A DNA stretch of 64,000 nt, taken from positions 1-64,000 of the forward strand of contig NZ_CALGRE010000027.1 in the NCBI RefSeq assembly GCF_937958975.1, read 5' to 3'. The position numbers were made by a program, and so were the translations under genes. The notes beneath the pieces were generated by a model. The model did not search any database, was not told the origin of the DNA, and saw nothing but the letters and a program-made list of their open reading frames with translations. Below, in pieces: positions 34,788-45,090 of this stretch (the first letter of the stretch is position 1; each line of letters begins with the position of its first letter). Source of the DNA: an uncultured Eubacterium sp. (GTDB lineage Bacteria > Bacillota > Clostridia > Lachnospirales > Lachnospiraceae).

Positions 34788-35204
34788 ATGAACGCTTACA
34801 GTTTGAATCAAGAAGGATATCCTGATCCAACTGCAACGAAGGCTGTCGCTGCAGCAACTAAGGCAGAAAAGAAGTATCGTCCTTTGGTTTATATCTGTTC
34901 AAAGTATTTAGGTGACACTGTCGCCAATATGGAAGCAGTAAAGCACTACAGCAGATATGCAGTGAACTAGGGTGCCATTCCGCTAGCACAACATCTGTTG
35001 CTTCCGCTTTATATGAAGGAAGAAACAGAGCGCGGCTTAGCGATGTTTATGGATATGGTTTTCCTAGGCAAGGTGGATTAGTTCTGGGTATTGGGTGATG
35101 AAGCAGAGCCGGGAATGAAGGCTGAGATTGCTAAGGCAAAGAAGTACCATAAGACAATCAGATATTTTGACAAAGAGCGCAGAGAAACGAACACAGGGAT
35201 TTAA
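34788..35204 (+). pseudogene. DUF4406/DUF7768-like protein with two stop codons
   Basis: The frame contains RPLVYICSKYLGDTVANMEA, HLLLPLYMKEETERGLAMF and GMKAEIAKAKKYHKTIRYFD, the pattern of a nucleoside-deoxyribosyltransferase-like family found on phages and conjugative elements. TAG codons at 34968 and about 35079 break it. A good ribosome binding site (GAAAGGAG) remains. Confidence 0.7.
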
Positions 35205-35205
35205 G

Positions 35206-35688
35206 CAGGAAGCAGTCAAAAAAGCTCATATCTGTGCTTACTATAAGGATAAACGCAGAAGCAATGACAATTTCATTTCATCTAATCTAATGTCAAAGCC
35301 ATGGATATCGACAACGACCATACAGATGATCCAGCAGAGTTTATTACAGAATCAAAGATGGACGAGCGTTTTCCGGATATCAATTACTGTTTGGTGCCTA
35401 GCCACCATTACATGTTAGAAAAAGGCACTCATTCTTCTGCGCCAAGATATCATGTTACGTTCCCAGTTGAGGCAATCACTGTTGCTGCACAGTACGTAAA
35501 AGTGAAAGTGCTGCTTTATAAGAGTTATCCATTCTTTGCTGTAAATGCTCTGGAGGCAGTTCGTTTCTTGTTTGGTATGAAGGTTGGGTGAACATGACTG
35601 ATGAGCCTGATGAGGGGTTCGATGCACTAGCGCACAGTGGTTCTATTTTAGGAGGAAGTCGTAATAAGACACAGTCGATAAGGATGAA
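35206..35688 (+). pseudogene. Primase-like replication gene, frameshifted relic
   Basis: Pieces in different frames read AHICAYYKDKRRSNDNFISS, MDIDNDHTDDPAEFITESKM, INYCLVPSHHYMLEKGTHS and DEPDEGFDALAHSGSILGGS. Together they follow the order of element-encoded primase proteins. At least two frameshifts separate them. Only the N-terminal part is left. Confidence 0.65.
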
Positions 35689-36275
35689 AAAGATGATTAT
35701 GTATTATCTTTTGCACCAGAGGATAGCAGTGTTAAGAATGGTAATTCAGAAAAAGAAGAAGTTGATAACATGCTATCAGAAGGCACTGGAAAAGTAAGAT
35801 TAGATTCACAGACAGTAACAAACATATACAATGAAAGTGAAAAAGAAAAAAATGTAATTGCAACATATGGATGTAAAGGTGAAAATACAAATTTATCATA
35901 GATGTATATTATAAAGTTTCAGATAAAGAGGAAAACATCTATCGATTTGATGATTGTGGACGTTTGGTTTTGATGGAAGAAAGTAATGGTACTTTTGCTT
36001 ACATACAAAACAACGATAAAAATGGAAAGATAAATTGTGTTAATACATCAAAGGGACATGAAGCTAAATATTTATATAATGAAAACGGTTAATTAGTAAA
36101 ATTACAGCAGCTCCTGACAGTGATAAATCATATAGTTATGAATATCAGTATGAGAATAATAAATTAATTAAAGTTACGTTTGTAGGAACAAATGCAATAA
36201 AACAGAGTACAAATACGTTTATAATAATGGAAATAGAGGAAATAAGATAGAGGAAAAGAGGATGATGCAGGGAGA
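35689..36275 (+). pseudogene. YD-repeat/RHS-like protein fragment
   Basis: Segments such as DKEENIYRFDDCGRLVLMEE, AKYLYNENG and SYSYEYQYENNKLIKVTF resemble YD repeats. The frame changes and stops several times (near 35900, 36091, 36200). The preceding relic ends abruptly at its start, marking a deletion junction near 35689. Confidence 0.5.
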
Positions 36276-36390
36276 GTAATCCAAAATATAAAAAGGAAGT
36301 TAAAGCATCTGTTAAATATTTAAAGTATTTTGGAAATAAAAAGGTAAAAAGGTAGAAGTTAAAATATTAATTTTTAAGGAGAATCGAATT

Positions 36391-38676
36391 ATGAAAAATA
36401 GAAGACAAAAGAATGTATGCGTAATAATTGCGCTTTTGCTAGTAATATTATCTTGCATATTTGTAGGAACGTCTAAAAGTGTATATGCAAAAACAAAAAA
36501 TGGTAATGATGTAAAAGAACTTGAAAAAATAATATCAGTGCAGAAGAAAAGAGGTGCAAAAGTCAGCACAAATTTGAATAATAAGAAGCAGTATCAATGG
36601 AACAAGAAAACAGGCAGGCTGCAAGGTATAAACTGGCATAAAAAGAAGTTAAAAGGGAAAATTAGTTTTAATAAACTTAATGGATTAAAAAGCATTTATA
36701 TTTCTAAAAATAAGGTAACAAAAATATATGTAGACAAACTTAAGAAGCTTGAAGTGTTAAAATGTACAAAAAATAAGTTAAAAAAAATAAATGTTAAACG
36801 AAATAAAGCATTGTGGGCGTTAAATTGTTCGAACAATAAACTTGAAAAGTTGAATGTGATAAAGCATAAAAAATTAGAGGAATTAGATTGTTCACATAAT
36901 CGTTTGAAAAAATTGAAATTTGATAAAAGTATGCAAGAGTTATTTGAACTAGATTGCTCATACAATAAGATATCTTCGATACATATTGATGGCTTAGAGG
37001 TGTTGGAGCATTTGGATTGCAGTCATAATAATATGAAAAAGCTGGTTTTAAAAAATCTTGGAGCTATTTTCATATATTGTGAACACAATAAATTGAAGTA
37101 TTTGGATTTTTCAAATCTGAATGTTATAAGATTAAATTGCTCCCATAATAAACTTGAATCATTAGAGACTTATGATGCAGATTGGTTAAATTGTTCTTAT
37201 AATAATATAAAAGAATTGAAAGCAAATCGTAATAGTTTAACATGGCTCAAATGTGACCATAATCAACTAACTAATTTAGATATTGTTAAGATATGTGATG
37301 ATTGGTCAGAAGCATTATATTGCCAGAATAATAATATTTCTTTACTTGACTTTACCGGAATTATGGAGATGAAGAAAGTTGTATGTGATAAGAATGTTGA
37401 ATTAATTGGACTTACAAACAGAACTGAAATAATAAGAATAAATGGGATTCAAACATTTAGTAAGGAAGAAACAACTAAATATTATCCGACAATGTTTGAA
37501 AATAGAATATACAACAATCAGGTAGCGTATAGCTTTGAAAACGGTATTTTGACAGTTTCAGGAACAGGTGTTTTGGATAACTCTTTTGTTAATAAATATC
37601 AGGCGACGGATATTAAAAAGGTAGTTGTTAAGGATGGAATTGTAGGCTTAGCAGACCGATGCTTGCAGGGATGCTATAACGTTTCATCTATTGAAATTCC
37701 GGAAAGCGTAACGGAAATTGGTAATCGGGCTATATGTGCTAACTATATGAAGGAAGTTACGATTCCCAAAAGTGTAAAAAAAATTGGTGAAAGAGCTTTA
37801 GGTGATAATGATTATGATAAGGTTACTATGCCTGCCACAGTAGAAGTAGATTACTTGTCTTTTGAGGAAGAAGATGCACCAGTATTGTACAAAAGTGCAA
37901 AAGAACTATATTTAAATACTGAGTATAATCCAAAGTTAAAGAATGTTTTTTATGCAAAGAACATTCATACATCGCCAACTGATAAAAAGTATAAGAGCAT
38001 AAACGGATATGTTTACACTAAGAATGGAAAAACTTTGGTTCAGGTTCCGGCATTGGAAAAGAACGTTGTAATAAGAAAGGGTTGTACAACTATTTTGGCA
38101 TCTTCTATTGGTTATTTTCGTCTTACAGGGGATGGTGAAGAGTTTACTTATTTAAACCCTACATCAATTACAATTCCCAAAACGGTCAAAACTGTGAAGG
38201 ATGATTTGAAATCTTTTAGTGTAACATTTAGTAAAAGGGTAAAGTGGAAACTGAAAACTAACAAGCTTAGTGGAAGAAGTATTGAAACGCTCTGTGCTTT
38301 GATGATAACGAAAAATGAGACAGAATTTTATAAGTTAAAGAATGCCAAAATCAAACAAAAAGGAAAGATGGTTATTACAAAGGACGGAGTGTTGCTTAGA
38401 TATACCGGAAAAGCAAGTAGTGTAAAAATTCCAAAGTATGTAAAACGAATTGGTCAGCTAGCATTTTGTGGTACAAATATAAAAAAAGTAACATTAAATA
38501 AGAATTTAAAATATATTGGGAAAAGTGCCTTTGAGTGCTGCATATTTTTAAAGAAGGTAAAATGGAATAAGAAACTTAAAAGGATTGAAGAATATGCATT
38601 CTCAAATACAGATGTCAAGAAAAAGAAATTTTCAAAGAAGACAAAAGTAGAAAAATATGCATTTTGGAATGGTTGA
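36391..38676 (+). CDS. Secreted leucine-rich-repeat protein (LRR plus BspA-like LRR_5)
   Basis: A signal peptide (about 1-33, ending SVYA) is followed by about 12 LRRs of 21-22 residues (about 85-330) of the form L-x-C-S-x-N-x-L, so cysteines stack in a ladder. From about residue 400 the repeats change to BspA-like LRR_5 units (SSIEIPESVTEIGNRAI and KVTLNKNLKYIGKSAF). The protein is rich in lysine and ends without a sorting signal. Such proteins bind host or other surface ligands. TAAGGAG precedes the ATG. Confidence 0.88.
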   Translation: MKNRRQKNVCVIIALLLVILSCIFVGTSKSVYAKTKNGNDVKELEKIISVQKKRGAKVSTNLNNKKQYQWNKKTGRLQGINWHKKKLKGKISFNKLNGLKSIYISKNKVTKIYVDKLKKLEVLKCTKNKLKKINVKRNKALWALNCSNNKLEKLNVIKHKKLEELDCSHNRLKKLKFDKSMQELFELDCSYNKISSIHIDGLEVLEHLDCSHNNMKKLVLKNLGAIFIYCEHNKLKYLDFSNLNVIRLNCSHNKLESLETYDADWLNCSYNNIKELKANRNSLTWLKCDHNQLTNLDIVKICDDWSEALYCQNNNISLLDFTGIMEMKKVVCDKNVELIGLTNRTEIIRINGIQTFSKEETTKYYPTMFENRIYNNQVAYSFENGILTVSGTGVLDNSFVNKYQATDIKKVVVKDGIVGLADRCLQGCYNVSSIEIPESVTEIGNRAICANYMKEVTIPKSVKKIGERALGDNDYDKVTMPATVEVDYLSFEEEDAPVLYKSAKELYLNTEYNPKLKNVFYAKNIHTSPTDKKYKSINGYVYTKNGKTLVQVPALEKNVVIRKGCTTILASSIGYFRLTGDGEEFTYLNPTSITIPKTVKTVKDDLKSFSVTFSKRVKWKLKTNKLSGRSIETLCALMITKNETEFYKLKNAKIKQKGKMVITKDGVLLRYTGKASSVKIPKYVKRIGQLAFCGTNIKKVTLNKNLKYIGKSAFECCIFLKKVKWNKKLKRIEEYAFSNTDVKKKKFSKKTKVEKYAFWNG

Positions 38677-38682
38677 GGAGGA

Positions 38683-38718
38683 ACATCTAAAAGCGTATAT
38701 GCAAAAACAAAAAATATT
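38683..38718 (+). repeat. Second copy of the LRR signal-peptide segment
   Basis: GGAACATCTAAAAGCGTATATGC and the following bases match 36466-36501 (GTSKSVYAKTKN codons) with only two differences. No start codon or gene body remains, so it is a scar of a paralogous gene lost by recombination. Confidence 0.7.
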
Positions 38719-38949
38719 ATTTTTGCTACAAAATACAAATCGGATATTGTTATTAAGATTTTATGATGATTATTAGCCCGATGCAGCGAATTGTTATAGA
38801 AATTGATGGGCAATAGCATTATGTAAAATAAAAAAGTCCTTTCAATTATCGTGGTTCAGAGAGGAAAAATTTTTGAATGAATATATAAAAAAGTGTTGCG
38901 TTGCCTTAACAATCATGTTCCATAATGAATAATGTTAGGAGATAATAAA

Positions 38950-40071
38950 TTGAATAATTCAAAGAAAATATATACATTTAACACAAGTGATTCTGTGCGA
39001 TATTCGGTTATGAAATTAGGTTTTAATTTGTCTGATAAAGAAGTATTTCATATGATTTCGGATGCGTTTGAATTGCTACAGAAACAGTTGTCCATAAAGA
39101 AAATACAGTATGAAAAATTGAAAGGTGCACTGATACCGAATCAGGATAAAGATAAATTTGAGACATGCCTGATTATTGATTCAAGTCAAATAGAAAATGA
39201 TAATTATGGTCAGTATGTTTTTGAAAAACTTTTGCCTTTGCTTGATAAAGAGAGTACATATAGTATTTTATGTGGCGACTATATAGATATTTTACATGGT
39301 AAATATGAATCTCAATTGCGGTTAAGACAAGCCTTAAATGAAGTAATATATCGCTGCAATTGTTCGAGATATCAATATAGTGGACAATATTATTTAATTT
39401 ATTTTAATCGGTTAACAGGAAATCAACGTTGGATGATTGTAAAGGAATTGTTAGAATATCCCTGGTTTACAGGATTTGCAGATTTAAGTCACAATTCATT
39501 ATTTAAAACATATATATCAAATATCCTGTGCAAATTTTGCATAAAGTGTAAAAATAAAATAATTGTATCACATCCGGAGGATTGTTCTGACGACGAGAAT
39601 GTTAATGTCTATGGTTATCCATTTGAAGAAAATAAGTTTTCTCTTGTAAGCATAAATGATAATAGTTTTGACTCCTTTTTAAGCTACAAGATAGAAACAG
39701 AAGTTCCGGATACCGAGGATATTGGTTTTTCTTTTAATGCGTTATTTCCTAAATTTAATTCATTTGAAAAGGTGAGATTGAGTATAAAAGATGAAAAATG
39801 GGATAAATATCTCACTGATAAGGAAAAGGGGAAAGGAATCATTCTTGAAAAGTTAGGATACAAAATAGAGGATAAAGAAAAATTTATTAGAGAAATATAT
39901 AAAAAAATCTGTTCTAACTATTTATATAATTTAACAGAAAACCAGTATGGAGATTTAATCTTTGATGTGTGTGTTGAATTGCAAACAATAAATGGGCATT
40001 TAAGAAAGACAATAGTTGCACTAAAATATTTACCGGATTCCGGAGAAATGCAAATTGTTACAATAACATAG
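38950..40071 (+). CDS. Hypothetical protein, 373 aa
   Basis: TTG 38950 lies eight bases after TAGGAG and is preferred to ATG 38932, which contains that site. There is no signal peptide or membrane helix, so it is cytoplasmic. A CKFCIKC cysteine cluster lies near residue 200 and the C-terminal segment has alternating strands and helices. The opening (YTFNTSDSVRYSVMKLGF) could be a small DNA-binding element, but this is weak. I recognise no family. It is convergent with the tRNA-Gly gene. Confidence 0.7.
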   Translation: MNNSKKIYTFNTSDSVRYSVMKLGFNLSDKEVFHMISDAFELLQKQLSIKKIQYEKLKGALIPNQDKDKFETCLIIDSSQIENDNYGQYVFEKLLPLLDKESTYSILCGDYIDILHGKYESQLRLRQALNEVIYRCNCSRYQYSGQYYLIYFNRLTGNQRWMIVKELLEYPWFTGFADLSHNSLFKTYISNILCKFCIKCKNKIIVSHPEDCSDDENVNVYGYPFEENKFSLVSINDNSFDSFLSYKIETEVPDTEDIGFSFNALFPKFNSFEKVRLSIKDEKWDKYLTDKEKGKGIILEKLGYKIEDKEKFIREIYKKICSNYLYNLTENQYGDLIFDVCVELQTINGHLRKTIVALKYLPDSGEMQIVTIT

Positions 40072-40104
40072 CGAAGAGAAATCTTTGCTGTTTTTTATGA
40101 AAAA

Positions 40105-40175
40105 AGCAGATAACGGGAATCGAACCCGCCTTTCCAGCTTGGGAAGCTAGCGTTCTACCGATGAACCATATCTGC
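40105..40175 (-). tRNA. tRNA-Gly (anticodon CCC)
   Basis: The cloverleaf folds fully: acceptor GCAGATA/TATCTGC, D arm GTTC/GAAC, anticodon arm CTAGC/GCTGG with loop TTCCCAA, and T arm GCGGG/CCCGT with TTCGATT loop. CCA is not encoded, and a T-run follows directly as terminator. Confidence 0.93.
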
Positions 40176-40183
40176 ACAAAAAG

Positions 40184-40212
40184 ATTATAGCATAAATATT
40201 ATAAAAAGTTAA
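40184..40212 (-). promoter_or_regulatory. Promoter of tRNA-Gly
   Basis: On the minus strand TTAACT and TATAAT are separated by 17 bases, ending 8 bases before the tRNA. Confidence 0.7.
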
Positions 40213-40364
40213 GTAGGATAGAGAAAAGGATGCATAGCTTAGCGTAATGCCACACTGTTGTTTGCCTTGATACACACAAATGATAAATAAAAAGATATAT
40301 TTTATTGCTATTTTTGTATGATGGCAGTGTAAGTCAGATGGAAAAAAATGTGAAATAAAAGAAA

Positions 40365-40393
40365 TTGACCTATATATTACATAATGTTAAAAT
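40365..40393 (+). promoter_or_regulatory. Promoter upstream of the first GH81 gene
   Basis: TTGACC (40365-40370) and TAAAAT (40388-40393) are 17 bases apart. The leader to the start codon is about 100 bases; otherwise 40213-40500 shows nothing clear. Confidence 0.65.
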
Positions 40394-40500
40394 TATAAAG
40401 AAAGTATGCCAATCAAAGCAATAAAGTTGAAAATGAAAATTAAAAAAATAAAGGCGAGAGTGCCTTGAAAATATAAAATAAAAATGAAAGGAGTTAGGGA

Positions 40501-43500
40501 ATGAAAAAATTTACAAAAAGAACTGTAGCTGCCGCTTTAGCATTCATATTAACAGTAACCCCTGTTTTGGATGGACATTTTTTTAGTAATAAAGAAGTCC
40601 AGGCAGAACAGATCGGCAGTTTATCAGACAAAGTAACAGGAACATGGTCCTATTGGGATGGAGACAAAGACGTTGTTCAGACAAATGCAATGCTTTTGGA
40701 TAAGCTTCCAACAAGGAAAAATCAGGGTATTACAAGATGGACGACAGAAAACTATGACAATAGTACCGGGGCTATTGACATGGGAGGATGGGGAACCTCA
40801 CTTATGTGGAATTATTCATGTCAGGATAACTGGGGAAATTCTACATATGCGATTCCTATGTCTTATAAGGCTACTGCGCAAGGTTTTTATGTTGTAAAGC
40901 CTTCGACGGTGAGAATAGAAACAGCGCTTTTAATGGAGCAGCCGGAGAATGGAAGTTTAACAGACTTTGTTATTGGACCCGCATTTACGGCAGGTAGTAA
41001 AAAAGTAGATAAAGTTACAGATTGGACATATGATGTTGTTTTTGAAAATAGTCAAGACCCATCAATACAGGTGAAATCAACGATTGTACAGGGAAGTCCG
41101 TTTAGCTACTATCAGGCAACAGGGACACAACAAATGAAGATAATGCGAATGCGCTCATTACCTTCTTCTATTTCATATTACAATGGCACAACTGTGGAAA
41201 ATTCTACTATGCTTGTATTGAAAGTGTTTGATAATCAGGATGATTCTACAGGGTATAGTAATTATGATTATTATGCAATTTATGTTCCGGAAGGTACAAC
41301 ATGGACAAAGTCAGCGGGAACGGGTTACGCAGATGATGGAATCGGAACATTGACAGCAAATTTCCCAAGTGCGGAAAAATCATATATGTCGTTTGCATGG
41401 TTATGCGAGTCAAAGGGACCATCAGATGCAGAAGCAGAAAGTATTGCAAAAGAATACGAGAAATATGCATACAACTTTATTACAGGGACAAAGGCATCAT
41501 ATACATATGACAGTGAGACAGCGACTGTAACAACAAAGTATCAATATACAATTGATAAAAAAGTAGCAGACGCAGAAGATGGCACTATTATGGGAATACT
41601 TCCACATCAATATAAAAATATGAGTGGATATACATATCTCAATAACACAGCAAGAACAATCAGAGGTAACATGAAATTTTTAACAGGAAGTTCCTATGAG
41701 ACAAATCTTAAGTATACAGGAATTTTACCTTCAATGATGCCTATTTATGAAACAGAACATGCTACATTACAGGGATATGTAAATGATTTTATGGAGAAGT
41801 ATGGACCTACGGACACAGCAGTGACAAAAGAAAAGTATTCTGCAAATACATATGATTCAGGAAAAAAATTAAATAGAGCCGTTCAGGTAATGGCTGCTGC
41901 GGAAGAATGTGGCGACACAGAGAATGCAGAAAAGCTATTAAATGGAATTAAAGCTGAACTGGCGGATTGGTTCACTGCCACAGGGGAAGAAAACGACAAA
42001 TACTTCTATTATGATGAAGAGGTAGGAAGTCTGTTCGGATTTCCACAGTCATATTATTCGGTAGATGGTATACAGGACCATCATTTCCATTATGGATATT
42101 TCATAAATGCAGCTGCACAGGTTGCATTAAGAGATTCTTCTTTTGTACAACAGTATGGAAATATTATTGATGAATTAATTGCGGATTTTGCAACGACAGA
42201 AGAAAATAATCCAAATTCAAGATATCCGCAGCTTCGATATTTCTCACAGTATGAAGGACATTCCTGGGCATCAGGTCATGCAAATTTTGCGGATGGAAAT
42301 AATGAGGAATCAAGTTCAGAAGAACTGAATGCATGGGCAGGTTTGATTTTATATGGTCAGGCAACCGGTAATGAAAAACTTACAGAAACAGGTATTTACT
42401 TATATACTACAATGGTATCCGCAGTAAACTGCTATTGGTTTGATATTGATGGTGATGTGATTGACTCGAATTTCAAACAGCAGACCTCATCGTTACCAAA
42501 ATATATACAGGCATCTATGGTATGGGGTGGAAAATATGGATATGAGACATGGTGGACAGCAGAACCATTACAGATTCAAGGAATTAATATTCTTCCTATG
42601 ACAGCTGCATCTTTTTATGCGTCAAGAAATAAGCAATACATTTTGGACAACTTTGAGACGGCACAGAGAAATGAAGCAGCATATACCGGAAATGACAAAG
42701 ATATAAACCGGTGGAATGAAATTTGGAGCGTGTATCTGGCTATGGCGGACCCGGCAAAGGCAATAGAATATTTTAACGAAGATTGTGAGCCGGAAGCGGG
42801 TGATTCGAAGGCACATGCTTACCATACAATTATGGCGTTTGATAAAGCCGGAACACCGGATTTAACAGTGACGAGTAATGCTCCATTGAGCAGCGTATTT
42901 ACAAATGCAGATGGAGATAAAACATATGTTGTCTATAATGCGGGCGGTGAGGATAAGACCGTTACATTCTCAGACGGAACAACCATTGAGGCAAAAGCCG
43001 GACAGATGAATACTATTTCCGGTGCGGATGTAGTGGGAAGAGCTGCTTATACGGTAGAACATTATATACAGCAGGAAGATGGAACATATATTCTAAATTT
43101 AAAAGAAAACAAAACTGCTAAGGTTGGAAGTGAGGTTACGGCAAAAGAAAAAGATTATAAAGGATATATTCTTGACGAGACTGTAGCTGGTGCAAATAAA
43201 AACGGAGTTGTTACAGAGGATGGAAATTTAGTATTAAAATTATATTATAAAATAACTGAATTAAAAGAGACTCCGATAGGTACCGACCCGTCACTCTATA
43301 AGAAAATAGGAAGTTATAACGGAGTGGATATTTTCTATTATCTGATTCGTGACGATATTGGAATCAATATAGAGTTGTTAGATGCAAATGAAACTTTTTA
43401 TATTTCATATAATGGAACTTATACAAATGCAAATACATCAGGTTATTTAAATAATGTAGAAACACCTCAAAATATCTACACAGGTGTTTATAAGTTCCAG

Positions 43501-44403
43501 ACAAAGACTTTAGTAGTGGATTCTTATAATACATTAAAGATTAAAGGGAACGATGGAAAGCTTGTGACGATGATTATCAAATATGGTAATCCTACAGGCG
43601 AATTAAATATAGAGGATTCTGAAATTGAAGTGCCTACACAACCGGCGAACTTGCCTACAGATATTCTTTCATTGGTATTGGGGACTACAGCAAACAATTC
43701 TGTCATAGTAACATTTAGAGAAAGCCAGATACAAAAAGAAAAGGGGCAGACTTACAATGTGTATGTAAATAATAAAAAAGTATTGGCAGGAATAGATGCG
43801 GGAACTCATGTAATCAATGAAGTTTCAGCAGGTACATGTACGGTTAGAGTGACGGCCTTGCTGTCAAATGTGGAGTCAAAAGGTGTAACCGCTACAATAA
43901 AAGTTTCAGGACAAAAATATGAAGAGACTACAACAGGTGGAGAAAATCCACCAACAGTTGAGCCTACAACGGATGGAGACAATCGACCGACAGTTGAGCC
44001 TACAACAGATGGAAAGAATCCGCCGATAGTCGAGACTACAACAGCTGGAAAGCATTCCACAACAGTTGCTCCTGCGACAAAGATTAAAAAACCTGCGAGG
44101 GCAAAGATTAGAAAAGTCAAGGCTAAGAAAAAGGCAGCAAAAAAGATTAAACTTTCTCTCAAAAAAATAAAGCGTGCAAAGGGTTATCAGATAGCCGTTT
44201 ACAAAACAAAGAAAAGTGCTAAAAAGAGTAAAAAAGCACTTATCAGGAGATTTGTCAAGAAACGCAAAGTGACGATAAAATCAAAGAAACTTAAAAATAA
44301 AAAGAAGTTGTATATTAAGGCTCGTGCTTATGTGTTAAATACTAAGGGCAAGAAAGTTTATGGAAAATGGTCTAAGATTAAGAAAGTAAAAATAAAGAAA
44401 TAA
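40501..44403 (+). CDS. Secreted GH81 endo-beta-1,3-glucanase with lysine-rich C-terminus
   Basis: A signal peptide (about 1-36) precedes a GH81 catalytic region (about 45-790). The catalytic Asp526 lies in DHHFHYGYF, and the paired glutamates Glu603 and Glu607 in NEESSSEE. GH81 enzymes cut beta-1,3-glucan internally by inversion. Next come a MucBP-like segment (YTVEHYIQQEDGTY), a beta-rich module, an Fn3-like module, a linker of four 12-residue repeats, and a final domain of about 105 residues with roughly a third lysine (ending SKIKKVKIKK). That basic tail probably holds the enzyme to the anionic cell surface. AAAGGAG precedes the ATG. Confidence 0.95.
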   Translation: MKKFTKRTVAAALAFILTVTPVLDGHFFSNKEVQAEQIGSLSDKVTGTWSYWDGDKDVVQTNAMLLDKLPTRKNQGITRWTTENYDNSTGAIDMGGWGTSLMWNYSCQDNWGNSTYAIPMSYKATAQGFYVVKPSTVRIETALLMEQPENGSLTDFVIGPAFTAGSKKVDKVTDWTYDVVFENSQDPSIQVKSTIVQGSPFSYYQATGTQQMKIMRMRSLPSSISYYNGTTVENSTMLVLKVFDNQDDSTGYSNYDYYAIYVPEGTTWTKSAGTGYADDGIGTLTANFPSAEKSYMSFAWLCESKGPSDAEAESIAKEYEKYAYNFITGTKASYTYDSETATVTTKYQYTIDKKVADAEDGTIMGILPHQYKNMSGYTYLNNTARTIRGNMKFLTGSSYETNLKYTGILPSMMPIYETEHATLQGYVNDFMEKYGPTDTAVTKEKYSANTYDSGKKLNRAVQVMAAAEECGDTENAEKLLNGIKAELADWFTATGEENDKYFYYDEEVGSLFGFPQSYYSVDGIQDHHFHYGYFINAAAQVALRDSSFVQQYGNIIDELIADFATTEENNPNSRYPQLRYFSQYEGHSWASGHANFADGNNEESSSEELNAWAGLILYGQATGNEKLTETGIYLYTTMVSAVNCYWFDIDGDVIDSNFKQQTSSLPKYIQASMVWGGKYGYETWWTAEPLQIQGINILPMTAASFYASRNKQYILDNFETAQRNEAAYTGNDKDINRWNEIWSVYLAMADPAKAIEYFNEDCEPEAGDSKAHAYHTIMAFDKAGTPDLTVTSNAPLSSVFTNADGDKTYVVYNAGGEDKTVTFSDGTTIEAKAGQMNTISGADVVGRAAYTVEHYIQQEDGTYILNLKENKTAKVGSEVTAKEKDYKGYILDETVAGANKNGVVTEDGNLVLKLYYKITELKETPIGTDPSLYKKIGSYNGVDIFYYLIRDDIGINIELLDANETFYISYNGTYTNANTSGYLNNVETPQNIYTGVYKFQTKTLVVDSYNTLKIKGNDGKLVTMIIKYGNPTGELNIEDSEIEVPTQPANLPTDILSLVLGTTANNSVIVTFRESQIQKEKGQTYNVYVNNKKVLAGIDAGTHVINEVSAGTCTVRVTALLSNVESKGVTATIKVSGQKYEETTTGGENPPTVEPTTDGDNRPTVEPTTDGKNPPIVETTTAGKHSTTVAPATKIKKPARAKIRKVKAKKKAAKKIKLSLKKIKRAKGYQIAVYKTKKSAKKSKKALIRRFVKKRKVTIKSKKLKNKKKLYIKARAYVLNTKGKKVYGKWSKIKKVKIKK
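43930..44073 (+). repeat. Four 36-bp repeats encoding the GH81 linker
   Basis: The repeats encode TTGGENPPTVEP and three variants. They form a flexible Thr/Pro/Glu linker between the Fn3-like module and the basic tail. Confidence 0.85.
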
Positions 44404-44419
44404 GGAGGATGCTGACAGT

Positions 44420-45007
44420 ATGCCTACAGAACGTGAAAAAATGCTAAATGGCGAATATTATGACTCTGGGGATAAGGAGCTAGTGGAGCTTCGTCAAAAG
44501 GCACATAGGCTTTCTCAGCTTTATAATGAAACTTTTGAAACACAGGAAACAAAAAGAAAAGAGATTATGGATGAACTACTACCTAATAAGGGAGTAAACT
44601 GTTCACTGCAGGGGCCGGTTCAGTTTGATTATGGTGTATTTACATCTATCGGTGATAATTTCTATGCAAATTTTAACTTTATAGTTCTTGATACCTGTCC
44701 GGTGACAATTGGTGACAATGTCTTCTTTGGACCGAATTGTACAATAGCTACGCCACTACATCCTTTTAATCCTGTGGAGCGTAGAATTAAAGTCCGTGAG
44801 GACGGTACATTATATGATTTTGAATATGGGAAACCCATAACCATTGGAAATGATTGCTGGTTTGCTAGTAATGTTGTTGTATGTGCGGGGGTAACCGTCG
44901 GTGACAATTGTGTAATTGGTGCAGGTAGTGTAGTGACCAGAGATATTCCTGCCAATAGCCTGGCTGCCGGAAATCCTTGTCGCGTGATACGAAAAATTAA
45001 TGAATAA
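44420..45007 (+). CDS. Sugar O-acetyltransferase (maltose/galactoside type)
   Basis: This 195-residue left-handed beta-helix enzyme moves acetyl from acetyl-CoA to a sugar. Its Mac-type N-terminus (EREKMLNGEYYDSGDKEL), hexapeptide repeats, catalytic His in ATPLHPFNP and GNDCWFASNVVV are clear. It starts 17 bases after the GH81 stop behind AAGGAGG, so it shares the transcript. It may detoxify excess sugars released during polysaccharide use. Confidence 0.92.
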   Translation: MPTEREKMLNGEYYDSGDKELVELRQKAHRLSQLYNETFETQETKRKEIMDELLPNKGVNCSLQGPVQFDYGVFTSIGDNFYANFNFIVLDTCPVTIGDNVFFGPNCTIATPLHPFNPVERRIKVREDGTLYDFEYGKPITIGNDCWFASNVVVCAGVTVGDNCVIGAGSVVTRDIPANSLAAGNPCRVIRKINE

Positions 45008-45025
45008 ATTATTATAATTATTCGA

Positions 45026-45068
45026 CAGAGGCAGATAAAGCATATGAACTTTATCTGCCTCTGTTTTT
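45026..45068. terminator. Strong bidirectional terminator
   Basis: CAGAGGCAGATAAAG (45026-45040) pairs exactly with 45049-45063 and is followed by TTTTT. It separates the acetyltransferase and MATE genes. Confidence 0.93.
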
Positions 45069-45090
45069 CGCGTAAGCAATGGGAAGGGAA

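Noticed and set aside
43806..44162. Minus-strand open frame of 118 codons opposite the GH81 linker
   Set aside because: It is a shadow of the repetitive Thr/Pro/Lys codons and has no ribosome binding site.
40501..45007. Complete polysaccharide utilisation locus with transporter and regulator
   Set aside because: No sugar ABC importer, PTS or dedicated regulator is next to either GH81, so only the enzymes are claimed.
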